DNA of 64,000 nucleotides from 55-13 sp964501275 (lineage in GTDB: Bacteria; Armatimonadota; Fimbriimonadia; Fimbriimonadales; Fimbriimonadaceae). The translations under genes were made by a program, and so were the position numbers. Where the stretch lies: NCBI GenBank assembly GCA_964501275.1, contig CAZCSP010000004.1:62001-126000 (forward strand). The letters are read 5' to 3'. Numbering within the stretch: position 1 is the stretch's first letter; the number at the start of each line of letters is the position of its first letter. The notes under the pieces were generated by a model. That model was not told the DNA's origin and did not search any database. It saw only the letters and a program-made list of their open reading frames with translations. Below are positions 40,690 through 49,204 of this stretch, in pieces.

Positions 40690-41970
40690 ATGTCTAATAG
40701 GCAATCTTTCAGTATCGCCACTGCGTTGGGAGCGTTGCTCTTGACCTCGACTGCCTTTGCTCAGGGACCGCCCGATATCAGCCGTTGGTTTGGAAATGGA
40801 ACTACTGCCATCGCGCCTGTTCAGGGACATTCATTGGGTTCGCCTTTGACGTTGACATGGGGCTTTCTGAGGGACGGCAACCATGTCGATGGCGGCGGAG
40901 CGGCCGGGAGCAGCTTGATTAGCAGTTTCGACGCGACTTTTGGGGCTGGGCCTGGTGGAAGCGACCTCACTCTGCGGCCCTGGTTCACCCATTTCCAGAA
41001 CTCATTTAACCGCTGGAGCCAAGTGTCCGGCTTGTCGTACCAATACGAGACCAACGACGATGGCGCAAATCAGAACGACAATTTCGCGAACCGAGGGATT
41101 CTGGGGGTTCGGGCCGATATCCGGATTGGTGCACGAGCCATGGCACCAGGCAGCAATGTCCTTGCCTACAACTTTTTCCCGAATGGTGGCGATATGGTCA
41201 TCAACACGAATTTCATGTCGTCGTTTGGCAATTCCACCAACAACTACCGGTACTTGCGCAATGTTGTGATGCACGAGCATGGACACGGAATAGGCTGTGA
41301 TCACTGCGACTCAAACAACGCGGGATTCTTAATGGAACCGTTCATTCAGACTGGTTTTGACGGTCCCCAATTCCATGACATCTTGCTCGCCCAACGCGGC
41401 TATGGCGATGTCTATGAAAAGAGTAATGGAGGGTTGGGCAACGACATAGCCGCACGTGCAACCCCTCTCGGCGCCATCAGTCACGGAGGGAGCGTCTCCA
41501 TCGGCAACGATGCTCGGGATCTTTCAGTCGGGGCCAATGAAGTCGACTTTGTGAGCATCGACAGCCAGACCGACACAGACTTCTTCAGCTTCTCGATCTC
41601 CAGCAGCAGCATGGTGAATGTGCTTCTGGAGAGCCTTGGCCCCACGTACAATGTGGGATCTCAAGGTGGAAGCCAGGTGAGCTTCAACACGAAGGAAAGG
41701 AGCGATCTCTCGCTTGCATTGTTCGACGTCAATGGCACGTCGATGCTGGCCTCCAGCAATACCAGCGGCTTTGGCGGAAACGAGTCGATCAACTTCAACT
41801 TAATGAACGCTGGCACCTACTTCCTGCGAGTGACCGGCCTCAACAATCCCGACTCTTACTTCGACACTCAAATGTATGGACTGTCGGTCACGGCGGCTGT
41901 TCCCGAGCCGGCGACCTTCGCCGTCCTGGGCCTAGCCCTGGTGGCGATGCGACGAAGAAAGCGGGGTTAG
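40690..41970 (+). CDS. PEP-CTERM metzincin-like metalloprotease
   Basis: 426 residues from ATG 40690, with an agagagg ribosome-binding site and a signal peptide (MSNRQSFSIATALGALLLTS). Zinc site HEHGHGIGCDH at 195-205 fits HExxHxxGxxH of metzincins (matrixin type), with a Met-turn candidate in GFLMEPF (M215). The second half is a beta-rich domain with DFFSFSISSSS, as in PPC-like domains. The C-terminus is the PEP-CTERM anchor: VPEPATFAVLGLALVAMRRR. It is expected to be secreted and sorted to the surface or matrix. Confidence 0.88.
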   Translation: MSNRQSFSIATALGALLLTSTAFAQGPPDISRWFGNGTTAIAPVQGHSLGSPLTLTWGFLRDGNHVDGGGAAGSSLISSFDATFGAGPGGSDLTLRPWFTHFQNSFNRWSQVSGLSYQYETNDDGANQNDNFANRGILGVRADIRIGARAMAPGSNVLAYNFFPNGGDMVINTNFMSSFGNSTNNYRYLRNVVMHEHGHGIGCDHCDSNNAGFLMEPFIQTGFDGPQFHDILLAQRGYGDVYEKSNGGLGNDIAARATPLGAISHGGSVSIGNDARDLSVGANEVDFVSIDSQTDTDFFSFSISSSSMVNVLLESLGPTYNVGSQGGSQVSFNTKERSDLSLALFDVNGTSMLASSNTSGFGGNESINFNLMNAGTYFLRVTGLNNPDSYFDTQMYGLSVTAAVPEPATFAVLGLALVAMRRRKRG

Positions 41971-41972
41971 GG

Positions 41973-42018
41973 TATTACGGCATTGCGGTGTTACGGCATA
42001 GCGCCGTAATGCCGCAAC
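41973..42018. repeat. ttacggcat palindrome
   Basis: tattacggcattgcggtgtt and acggcatagc face gccgtaatgccgcaac. A related but decayed form is at 1655-1726, and a single arm (caccgtagcgccgcaatgcc) at 20811-20830. It follows the metalloprotease stop directly. Confidence 0.7.
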
Positions 42019-42119
42019 ATCGAAACGCCGTCTTCACTGGCCTTAAAAATGCACTTGAGAACTAAACTCGTGCAAAAGAACGTCCCAAAATTGAAAAAAC
42101 ACGTTACAATGAGGTCGTT

Positions 42120-42617
42120 GTGAAGAAGAGTCGGATTGCCATCAAGCTAGGAATCGGGGCGGCGGTCTTCGTCGTGGCTGTCGGAGCGTTCATGAAAATG
42201 ACCGGCACGACGGTTCTCGGCCTTTCCATTTTGGAGAAGGGCGAATTGGTTTATCAGGGCAAGGGCGATTCCGCGATTGCCGGGCTCAGTAGCACCGACA
42301 CCTTCATGAACGTCCCCATGAATTGGGAAGACGTGGTGGAGAAGGTGAGGAAAGAACTGCCGACCGCGATTGAGCGGGAAGGCTCCTCCGGCCCCTATTT
42401 CGTGGTGCCGCAAATTCGCAATGGCCGCGTCCTGCTCTCCGAGTTTCCTGAGCAGGCCATCACGATCCGTCCAGGCAAGCTCTCGCGGGCGGGTGCGCGT
42501 ATGATGGTTCGGCTGGATACCGGAGACAACTGGGCTCACATCCAGGTTCAAGACTTCCGCCAGCCGTCGGCGCTGGAATCGGCTTTCAACTGGTTAGAGG
42601 ACCGGATAGGGATTTAG
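42120..42617 (+). CDS. Hypothetical membrane-anchored protein
   Basis: 165 residues from GTG 42120. One N-terminal membrane helix (IAIKLGIGAAVFVVAVGAFM) precedes a soluble part of unknown fold (FMNVPMNWEDVVEKVRKELP, ITIRPGKLSRAGARMMVRLD). No family recognised. It stands alone, closed by a terminator-like hairpin. Confidence 0.65.
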   Translation: MKKSRIAIKLGIGAAVFVVAVGAFMKMTGTTVLGLSILEKGELVYQGKGDSAIAGLSSTDTFMNVPMNWEDVVEKVRKELPTAIEREGSSGPYFVVPQIRNGRVLLSEFPEQAITIRPGKLSRAGARMMVRLDTGDNWAHIQVQDFRQPSALESAFNWLEDRIGI

Positions 42618-42636
42618 CGTCTCATCGGGTTAGAGA

Positions 42637-42672
42637 AGAGGGCGGTAGGATCACCGCCCCTTCTTCTTTGCT
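42637..42672 (+). terminator. Terminator-like hairpin
   Basis: agaagagggcggt pairs with accgccccttcttct around a 6-base loop, one mismatch, running into a pyrimidine-rich stretch (cttcttctttgct). It lies about 20 bp after the stop of the 42120-42617 gene. Confidence 0.6.
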
Positions 42673-42688
42673 CTTTTCGTCCTTCGAA

Positions 42689-42800
42689 CGCGAAGTGTAG
42701 CCGTGGGCAGGGACCCGCGCAACTGGGTTGTAGGTTGATACAAATCGGTAGTGAAACGACAAGCTTCATCGCGGGTACCTGACCACGGCTACACTTCGCG
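42689..42800. repeat. Inverted repeat with 18-bp perfect arms
   Basis: CGCGAAGTGTAGCCGTGG (42689-42706) is exactly inverted at 42783-42800. The 76-bp interior has no reading frame and no further repeat. A miniature palindromic element in the spacer before the convergent histidine kinase. Confidence 0.8.
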
Positions 42801-42824
42801 TCGGCTATCGTAAGGTGGGTTGCG

Positions 42825-44075
42825 CTAGAGCCTGAACTGGAAGGAGACGCCGTCGCCAGGGTGGCTCTTGACTTGGACCGTTCCTCGGTGCTTGTCTACG
42901 ATCCGCTTGACGCTGGCGAGGCCAATACCAGTTCCAGGGTAGTCGTCTTCCCGCACCAAGCGCTCGAAAGGCTGGAAAACCTTGGCCGCATATTCCATCT
43001 CAAAGCCGATGCCGTCGTCATCGACCACAAACGAAATGGAGGGGTCCTCCTGGTCCGTGCGCACTCTCACCACAGCTCGCTCGCCATCCTTTGCAAACTT
43101 AACTGAGTTCTCAAAGAGGTTTTGCAGCAGCATCCGCATGAGCCGAGGATCTCCGGCAACCAAGATATTAGGATCAATATGGAAGTCGGGCGGATTCGCG
43201 GGGTTTGCGCGAATGAACTCCAGCGCTACCTCCTCTGCCATCCGCGACAGATTCATCTGAACCTTCTGAAGCTCGTGCTTGCCGATCCGGGTAAGCGCCA
43301 GCAGACCATCCATCATGGTGGACAGCCGTTTGCCCGATACGACTTGACGCTCCAAGAGGGGCTTGGCCTCTTGGGGGATGTCGTTGCCGTAGTCCTCCAG
43401 AAGTATCTGCGAGTTCGAGACGATGGACCGGAGCGGCGTTCGCAGGTCGTGGGCGACGGTGTAGGTGAACGCTTCCAACTCCTGGTTCGCCGCCTCCAGC
43501 TCGGCGGTGCGAACCTGGACGCGACTGTCTAGCTCGTCGTTGAGAGTCCTTAGTTCCACAAACAGTTCGTGGTTACTGATCGCGACGGCGAGGTTGTTGC
43601 CCACGGCTTGGAGTAGATCCAGGTCTTCGTCAGAGAACTCCCGCTGTTCGGTGCGGCAGTAGACACCCATGATGCCGAGAACCCGATCGTTGCAGATCAT
43701 CGGCGTGCCGGCGTATGAGATAAAATCGACTCGACGAGGAACTTGGATGACTGGAGCGGCACCAGTGCTGCGGTTGGCTTCCTTCACCGCGATAGGCTTG
43801 CGAGACTCGATAAGATGTTTGCCAACGCCCAGTGTCCCATCGATCTCCTCCGCTAAGTCGGATTTAGGAACGCCTTGGCTTCCGATGACTTTGAGGACTC
43901 CGCCTTCCAACTTTCGCATAACGCAGAAGTCTGTCCCCAAGACGCGGCAGATGTTGGCAGCGTGTCGGTCGAGAACCGATTCGAGCGAGTTGTCCCCGAA
44001 CTCTGTTCCGGCAATCGCCTGGAGTAAGTCAAGCCGTTCTTGAGTTGCTGCCAGTCGATTGGCTTGAAGGTCCAT
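42825..44075 (-). CDS. GAF-domain sensor histidine kinase
   Basis: 416 residues, no membrane helix. A GAF domain (about 25-175) is followed by a coiled coil and a HisKA domain with phospho-acceptor H209 in YTVAHDLRTPLRSIVSN. The HATPase_c part has N-box NLFENSVKFAKDG, G1 VDDDGIGFEMEYA, and G2 GTGIGLASVKRIVDKH. It is a cytoplasmic two-component kinase of the phytochrome-like group; no response regulator gene lies nearby. Confidence 0.9.
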   Translation of the reverse strand: MDLQANRLAATQERLDLLQAIAGTEFGDNSLESVLDRHAANICRVLGTDFCVMRKLEGGVLKVIGSQGVPKSDLAEEIDGTLGVGKHLIESRKPIAVKEANRSTGAAPVIQVPRRVDFISYAGTPMICNDRVLGIMGVYCRTEQREFSDEDLDLLQAVGNNLAVAISNHELFVELRTLNDELDSRVQVRTAELEAANQELEAFTYTVAHDLRTPLRSIVSNSQILLEDYGNDIPQEAKPLLERQVVSGKRLSTMMDGLLALTRIGKHELQKVQMNLSRMAEEVALEFIRANPANPPDFHIDPNILVAGDPRLMRMLLQNLFENSVKFAKDGERAVVRVRTDQEDPSISFVVDDDGIGFEMEYAAKVFQPFERLVREDDYPGTGIGLASVKRIVDKHRGTVQVKSHPGDGVSFQFRL

Positions 44076-44203
44076 GGGATGCTTTCATTTAACCGCTTAG
44101 CCTGGAAGGAATTCAATGCTAGGAGAGCGAACCGCAAAAAGCCCGATAACGTCCCGGCATTTTCAAGTGGAACTGGGTTCTCCCTGCCGCCTTCTTTCTT
44201 GCC

Positions 44204-44803
44204 CTATAAAGAAGACTCTGGCGGCATAGGTTCGATCACGAGGTCGTTCTTCCAAATCTCCATTCCCGCCTCGCCATACTTTCCAAGGACCTCTTCGATC
44301 GTCATCGGTGAGACGCCGTTGCTGGGGGCCGAGACGTTCAGGATGGCTCCGCCCTGCTCATAGACGTTGCTGAACCGTTGCGACTCCTCTTCGGGAACCC
44401 CTTGATCCTTCAGATAGCCGACGACTCCGCCTGCCACCGAACCGGCAACCGTCGCCGCGCCCGCTCCAACCAGGGCCATCGCCAACGCGCCACCTCCCAC
44501 GATCAAGCCCACTCCGGGAATCAGGATGGAGGCGAGGGCGGCAATGCTGCCGACGCCGAATCCGACGAAAGCGCCTTTGGTCGCGCCCACCATTGCATCG
44601 TCGCGGGTCGTGGTGGTGATTCCGCTTGCGGCAGACTCCAGCGTATTCTCGGCCCGTTCCGTCTCCTCGTCCAAGTCGCGCTCGGGGTTCACGGGCAACA
44701 CCAAGGTGATATCGTCCTTGTCCACCCCATGGTCGAGCAAAGCGCCCACCGCGTCCTTGGCCATCGTCGTATCGTTGAAACTCGCGTAAATGTTGATCCT
44801 CAT
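44204..44803 (-). CDS. YflT/general-stress-17M-like protein with glycine-rich region
   Basis: 199 residues. The N-terminal part (IYASFNDTTMAKDAVGALLD, DDITLVLPV) is the fold seen in YflT/heat-induced stress proteins. A Gly/Ala-rich membrane-like segment follows (GAFVGFGVGSIAALASILIP, ALAMALVGAGAATVAGSVAG), then a C-terminal segment with GGAILNVSA and an EVLGKYGEAGMEIW end. Possibly a stress-related membrane-associated protein. Confidence 0.65.
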   Translation of the reverse strand: MRINIYASFNDTTMAKDAVGALLDHGVDKDDITLVLPVNPERDLDEETERAENTLESAASGITTTTRDDAMVGATKGAFVGFGVGSIAALASILIPGVGLIVGGGALAMALVGAGAATVAGSVAGGVVGYLKDQGVPEEESQRFSNVYEQGGAILNVSAPSNGVSPMTIEEVLGKYGEAGMEIWKNDLVIEPMPPESSL

Positions 44804-44859
44804 ATTTGAAACTCCACTGTCCGCGATAGACGACGTATGAGAGTTTCTTGGCGAGAGTC

Positions 44860-46881
44860 CTAGCCGCCGCTATCGATCCGTTTTCGGATGTCGGGAGGCA
44901 TCTGGTCGAGTTTCAACGGCTTCCGGCGAAGGTCATAGCGATGTTCCTTCAGTTGAAAACGTAGCTCGGTTTCCGGCGCCAACGGAACGACCAACTTCAA
45001 ACTAACCGTCGCTCCGGTCCAAAGGTCGTCTTCTCGGCTATAGACGCCGTCTCCCTTTTCCAGCGCCCGCCCAAACTGCTCAGGCTTGAGGAGCCGGCTC
45101 CAAGCGACGTATTTCCCATTCTTGGTACCTATCAGAAGTTCGTCCTCCGACTTGATTTCAGGCCGGACGCTGTCGCCTCCGAAAGGTTTGGCCAAGAACT
45201 CGGTTGGTTCGGCACTGAGCGAGTTATGCAGCCGCATTCCCGTGTTTTGACCCTCCACGAAAAGACCTTCTTGAGCGCTATGGCTGTTGAGCTGCAGGGC
45301 CAGGTGAAGCAGCCTCTGTTGGGCCGACTCGGACAGGGTGTTTAGCGGTACCGGCTCGCCATTCATGAGCGATTTTTGCTGTACCAGGCTCAACGCGCCA
45401 AAGAACCGAAGTCCGCGGTACTCCATGTCCTGAAGAATCCTCTCGGATCTTGGAAGGAGCATCCTTGACAAGTAGAATGCAACCGCGTTCCATTCCGCTT
45501 CGGCATTCTGGGAAAAATCTGCCAGCGCCTGTATGGTGAAGTAGCCGTTCTGGAGGCCAGATTGGATTAACCTCTTCGCTGCAAATCGATCGTCCGGCAA
45601 GGCGGGCGGACCGTACTTGGTTGTGGGTTTGATCTGGATCCAGTTGCCGTCGCGCTCAACATCGATGTGGCCCATCAGCTCGTTGTATTTCAGAACGCCT
45701 TCCAGGTTGATCGGCGCTTTCACCCCTTGACTAACGGTGGGGAGAGTGATGGCGTCGTTCAGTGAGGCCACCATGTTTGACTTCGATACTTTGGCAATCT
45801 CCAAGAGGACTTCGGAAAGTTCAAAGCTCAACGGATCTCGCGCGACTGGGTCAGCCAAGACTTTGACCCACTCTGGGTCTGGTCGAGCGTCGGATTCGTA
45901 TTCCAGGGAGCTAAAGGAAAGCCTCGTTTGGGATTCCGGCGACAATTCATAGGTTCCCTTTGCCGTACCGACTTGGACGGCGTTCTGAATGGACTGCATG
46001 TTGACCGACCAACCGGGATGTAAATCTACGCTAGAGGAGAACTGCACCTCGCCAGCCGAGTCGTATCCCTGCAACGAGAAGTTGATATTGGCGCGCGGGC
46101 CATATCTCTGCGCAATCAGCAGGACTTTGTAAGGCTTGGCTCCAGCGTACTTGGCAAACCGGGGATCGCTACTCAGGGACCCGCCGTCTGGACGTGTCTG
46201 TGGGGCGGCCTCCAGCACGTTTCGCCAAACGTCTTCCTCTTGATCCCAAGACCTTAGAATGGCGTCGAGTCCATTGGGAAGCGGCTTCTGCAGTCGGGTT
46301 GGATTGGTCGCGTAGACCGTTCGACCAACAGGGATGCTGGCCAACTCACTGGCTCCCATCAGGTTGAGGAGTCGGATGATTGCCCGACCGCCGGGTGCAC
46401 GGGCGTGTGCCTTCCCCTGCTGTTGCCAGTCCACCCTGCCACCTGGCTGGGTGGGGTCTTCGTCCTGATCGAACTTGGCCAGATCGGACAGCAGTTTGCG
46501 GCCTGTGTCCAGGTCGAACTTGGGATACTTGGCAAGCTGCTCGTTGAACTCTGCGAGAGCGACGGAAGCTGATCTCTCCCTCATTGAATGCCAGGCGGTT
46601 GTTAGCGCCCTCTGCTTCGCTGCAGTTCTCAGTAAGGTGAGCGTTCCGTTCCGATCCACCCACTCTGCATCGACCGCCTCCGCGATCTTGGCTTTTACTT
46701 CTGCGGGAGAGACTCCCGTAAACCTCACCAGGACCACATGCCGACCCAACTCCGGACTGCAGAACAGCCTCTCATTCAGCTTCTGCTCCAGAGCCTCCAC
46801 CAACACCGGCAAACGGGAGGCGCGAAGCTCGAGGTCGATGGTCTGAGGTTGGGCAAGGAGCAAACAAAGAGTCGCAAGCAT
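44860..46881 (-). CDS. Large secreted protein of unknown function
   Basis: 673 residues from ATG 46881, beginning with a signal peptide (MLATLCLLLAQ). Residues 12-75 (IDLELRASRLPVLVEALEQK, then a VVLVRFTGVSPAEVKAKIAE) resemble an STN/secretin N-domain, a small fold with which secretins and receptors begin. A repeat of the same theme appears mid-protein (ISLPTVSQGVKAPINLEGVL-like strand). The rest is unassigned. It may be exported to the periplasm. Confidence 0.6.
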   Translation of the reverse strand: MLATLCLLLAQPQTIDLELRASRLPVLVEALEQKLNERLFCSPELGRHVVLVRFTGVSPAEVKAKIAEAVDAEWVDRNGTLTLLRTAAKQRALTTAWHSMRERSASVALAEFNEQLAKYPKFDLDTGRKLLSDLAKFDQDEDPTQPGGRVDWQQQGKAHARAPGGRAIIRLLNLMGASELASIPVGRTVYATNPTRLQKPLPNGLDAILRSWDQEEDVWRNVLEAAPQTRPDGGSLSSDPRFAKYAGAKPYKVLLIAQRYGPRANINFSLQGYDSAGEVQFSSSVDLHPGWSVNMQSIQNAVQVGTAKGTYELSPESQTRLSFSSLEYESDARPDPEWVKVLADPVARDPLSFELSEVLLEIAKVSKSNMVASLNDAITLPTVSQGVKAPINLEGVLKYNELMGHIDVERDGNWIQIKPTTKYGPPALPDDRFAAKRLIQSGLQNGYFTIQALADFSQNAEAEWNAVAFYLSRMLLPRSERILQDMEYRGLRFFGALSLVQQKSLMNGEPVPLNTLSESAQQRLLHLALQLNSHSAQEGLFVEGQNTGMRLHNSLSAEPTEFLAKPFGGDSVRPEIKSEDELLIGTKNGKYVAWSRLLKPEQFGRALEKGDGVYSREDDLWTGATVSLKLVVPLAPETELRFQLKEHRYDLRRKPLKLDQMPPDIRKRIDSGG

Positions 46882-47048
46882 GATTGCCTTGTAGAATATG
46901 TCAAAGGAACGGACAATTTGCAATAACTTGATGAAAAAGTGGAATTTGGTGAGGTTGGTTGCCTCAGGGTCGCAGTTGGCGGTAGACCAGACTTGCGGCG
47001 CTCGCACCCTGCGGCAGACAAGTCCAGCTTGTCCCAACCAGAGACTAA

Positions 47049-47183
47049 AAGCCCTTTCCCCTTGATGGGGAAAGGGTTTGGGATAGGGGTGATGGGTTGC
47101 CGGGTATCTGTATCTGGATGTGCAAACGCTCAGCTGGTACTCACCCCCACCCTAAATCCCTCCCCCATCAAGGGTGAGGGACT
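47049..47183. repeat. ccctttccccttgatgggg-type inverted repeat
   Basis: ccctttccccttgatgggga (47051-47070) and gggtttgggatagggg face tcacccccaccctaaatccc and tcccccatcaagggtgaggg. Similar phrases are common dispersed repeats in many bacterial genomes. The stretch 46882-47534 holds no gene, only this and the next element. Confidence 0.7.
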
Positions 47184-47338
47184 TTTTATCCTGTGGCAAG
47201 TTGGAAGTCGAGTTGCCGGGGAGAGACGGGCATATGATTTATATTCCTGTTTGCCTCCGGATGCGCCTTCTTGAGGTAGGGGCGTCAAAAGAGAGGTATT
47301 CGGCGGCTACTTCGGGGCTTGGCGACGGCGAAGCAACT

Positions 47339-47402
47339 TTTCACGCAAAGGCGCAAAGACCGCAAAGAGATTCCTCCGCGATCTTTGCGGCTTTGCGTGA
47401 AA
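47339..47402. repeat. Inverted repeat of gcaaag units
   Basis: TTTCACGCAAAG (47339-47350) is exactly inverted at 47391-47402. The interior has gcgcaaagaccgcaaagag against ctttgcgg: a hairpin of short repeating units. Confidence 0.75.
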
Positions 47403-47534
47403 CATCGAGAGCCATCCCCTATCTCAAGTTAGTCTCTAAACCCTAACATTTTCCTAGCAAGATTACTGGGAATTGCCTGTATGATGTAGCTACGCAGGGG
47501 AGATGATTTATCAACTGCGAAAAGGAGGCTATTA

Positions 47535-47867
47535 ATGGCTACAGCTACTCATGCGGCTGTCCGAGGCTCTGCGGAAATGTCCGAAGAGATGTTCGGCAAG
47601 CCGAGCGAAGTTTCAAAGGAATCTTTGAAGCAGCTTATCAACGTGACCAGGGCGGGCGGAGTCTCGCTGCTTGGCTGGTGGACTTATGGGAAACCGGCGA
47701 TCGATATCGTCAACGGAGTGATCCATGCCAAGCCGGATGTGGCGGGCAAGGTTATCCAGGAGCTGTTGACGATCGACAAGCTCCGGCTGAAAGTGGAAGG
47801 GTTCCCGCTTGGGATCATCAACCCTGAGCTGATCGAGATTCGATTCTCGACGCCAAGGGGGCTCTAA
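47535..47867 (+). CDS. Small protein paired with a radical SAM enzyme
   Basis: 110 residues, with an excellent ribosome-binding site (aaaggagg) before ATG 47535. No signal peptide. The N-terminal 30 residues look disordered (TATHAAVRGSAEMSEEMFGK). The middle is GGVSLLGWWTYGKPAIDIVN, rich in Gly/Trp/aromatics, and the C-terminal part is IIDKLRLKVEGF-like, ending in RFSTPRGL. It lies 5 bp before the radical SAM gene. It could be a peptide substrate, a recognition subunit or an accessory protein; I recognise no family. It lacks Cys. Confidence 0.7.
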   Translation: MATATHAAVRGSAEMSEEMFGKPSEVSKESLKQLINVTRAGGVSLLGWWTYGKPAIDIVNGVIHAKPDVAGKVIQELLTIDKLRLKVEGFPLGIINPELIEIRFSTPRGL

Positions 47868-47872
47868 CAACC

Positions 47873-48913
47873 ATGGGCCCGACCGGCGAAGTCTTTAAGG
47901 CGCTACAGATTCACCCCACGCGGTTCTGCAATCTCACGTGTCTCCACTGCTACTCGTCGTCCGGGCCCGACCAGCGCGAGGAGTTGGGCTCCGGCCTGCT
48001 GATCGACACGATCACCGAGGCCAGGGCCGAGGGTTACAACGACGTCGGTTTCTCAGGCGGAGAGCCGATCCTCTACAACGATTTAAGGAGGCTGATGGAG
48101 CATGCCAAGTCGCTAGGGATGGCGACCAACTTGGTCTCCAACGGGATGCTTTTGGAAGGGAAGCGGCTGGCCCAGTTGGAAGGGGTGACCGACCTGCTTG
48201 CCATCAGTCTGGATGGTCCGCCGGAGTCGCACAATCGGATGCGGAACTCCCCCATCGCCTTCCAAAAGATGAGCGCGAATTTGGAGGGAGTGCGGAAGTC
48301 GGGGATTCCATTCGGCTTCATCTTCACTCTTACCATGACCAACTTGCACGAGCTGAAGTGGGTGACGGAGTTCGCGCTTGAGCAGGGCGCCAGCCTTTTG
48401 CAGATTCATCCCTTGGAAGAGGTAGGGCGCGGCCTTGCCGAACTGCCGGGGCAGAGGCCGGACGAGGTGGAGACCGCCTTCGCCTACCTCCAGACGATCC
48501 GTCTCCAGGCTGAAGTGGGGGACCAACTCGCCGTCCGCATCGACCTGATCGACCGCGAGCTTTTGCGCCCGGCGGCGGAGAGGGTCTATGCCGGGTCCTG
48601 CGGCATCCCCGCAACCGAACGCCCTCTCGCCGACATGCTCAGTCCCTTGGTGGTCGAGCAGGATGGCGCGGTGGTGCCGTTGCAGTTCGGGTTTGGCCGC
48701 CGGTACCAGGTAGGCAACCTTCACCAGTCTTCCTTCACCGAGATGGCGGGTCGGTGGAAGCGGGATGTTTCCGAGGACTTCCAAGCCCTCTGCCTTCGAG
48801 TCTATGAGTCGGAGATGGGCGGGGAGGAAGAACTCCCGATCTTCAACTGGTACGAGGCGATCACCCGGGCAAGCCATGATCGGGGTCGGCAGAAGTTGCC
48901 GGTCCTAGTCTAG
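47873..48913 (+). CDS. Radical SAM enzyme with cysteine-poor SPASM-like C-terminus
   Basis: 346 residues. The [4Fe-4S] motif RFCNLTCLHCYS supplies Cys19, Cys23 and Cys26. The SAM core continues with FSGGEPILYNDLRRLMEHAK, LVSNGMLL, and LLAISLDGPPESHNRMRNS: the peptide-modifying/SPASM branch of the superfamily. Where SPASM domains normally have DGxVYPC, this protein has EQDGAVVPLQFGFGRRYQVG, without the Cys; only two cysteines occur in the C-terminal third (SCGIP, ALCLRVY). So auxiliary clusters are probably absent or reduced. Coupled to the 110-residue gene just upstream. Confidence 0.88.
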   Translation: MGPTGEVFKALQIHPTRFCNLTCLHCYSSSGPDQREELGSGLLIDTITEARAEGYNDVGFSGGEPILYNDLRRLMEHAKSLGMATNLVSNGMLLEGKRLAQLEGVTDLLAISLDGPPESHNRMRNSPIAFQKMSANLEGVRKSGIPFGFIFTLTMTNLHELKWVTEFALEQGASLLQIHPLEEVGRGLAELPGQRPDEVETAFAYLQTIRLQAEVGDQLAVRIDLIDRELLRPAAERVYAGSCGIPATERPLADMLSPLVVEQDGAVVPLQFGFGRRYQVGNLHQSSFTEMAGRWKRDVSEDFQALCLRVYESEMGGEEELPIFNWYEAITRASHDRGRQKLPVLV

Positions 48914-48969
48914 TGCGTGTTCATGCTCTTTGGATGTTTACTTCGAGTGGAGCATGGAAGTCAGTGAGT

Positions 48970-49070
48970 CGAACCGCAGAAAACGCAGAGGGTCGCAGAA
49001 AGACGCAGAAGAGATGGTGTCGTTTGAGTATTGGAAGGAACCACAACGACACAGAGGCACAACGAGACCA
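48970..49070. repeat. cgcagaaaacgcagag / cacagaggcacaacgag repeats
   Basis: gaaccgcagaaaacgcagag and ggtcgcagaaagacgcagaa at 48971-49010, then ccacaacgacacagaggcac at 49041-49060. Such degenerate phrases are widespread bacterial intergenic repeats. The spacer 48914-49204 holds nothing else recognised. Confidence 0.55.
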
Positions 49071-49204
49071 GCCGCTCGCCCACGATCTGAGCGGCAAGCA
49101 ACCGATTTATGAAAAGGCCTCCCGTAATGCCGTTCCCCAGTCGGCACGAACCATCCGTCGCCTGGCGACCATTTACCCGTCATAATCAGCTCTGGAGCAA
49201 AGGT

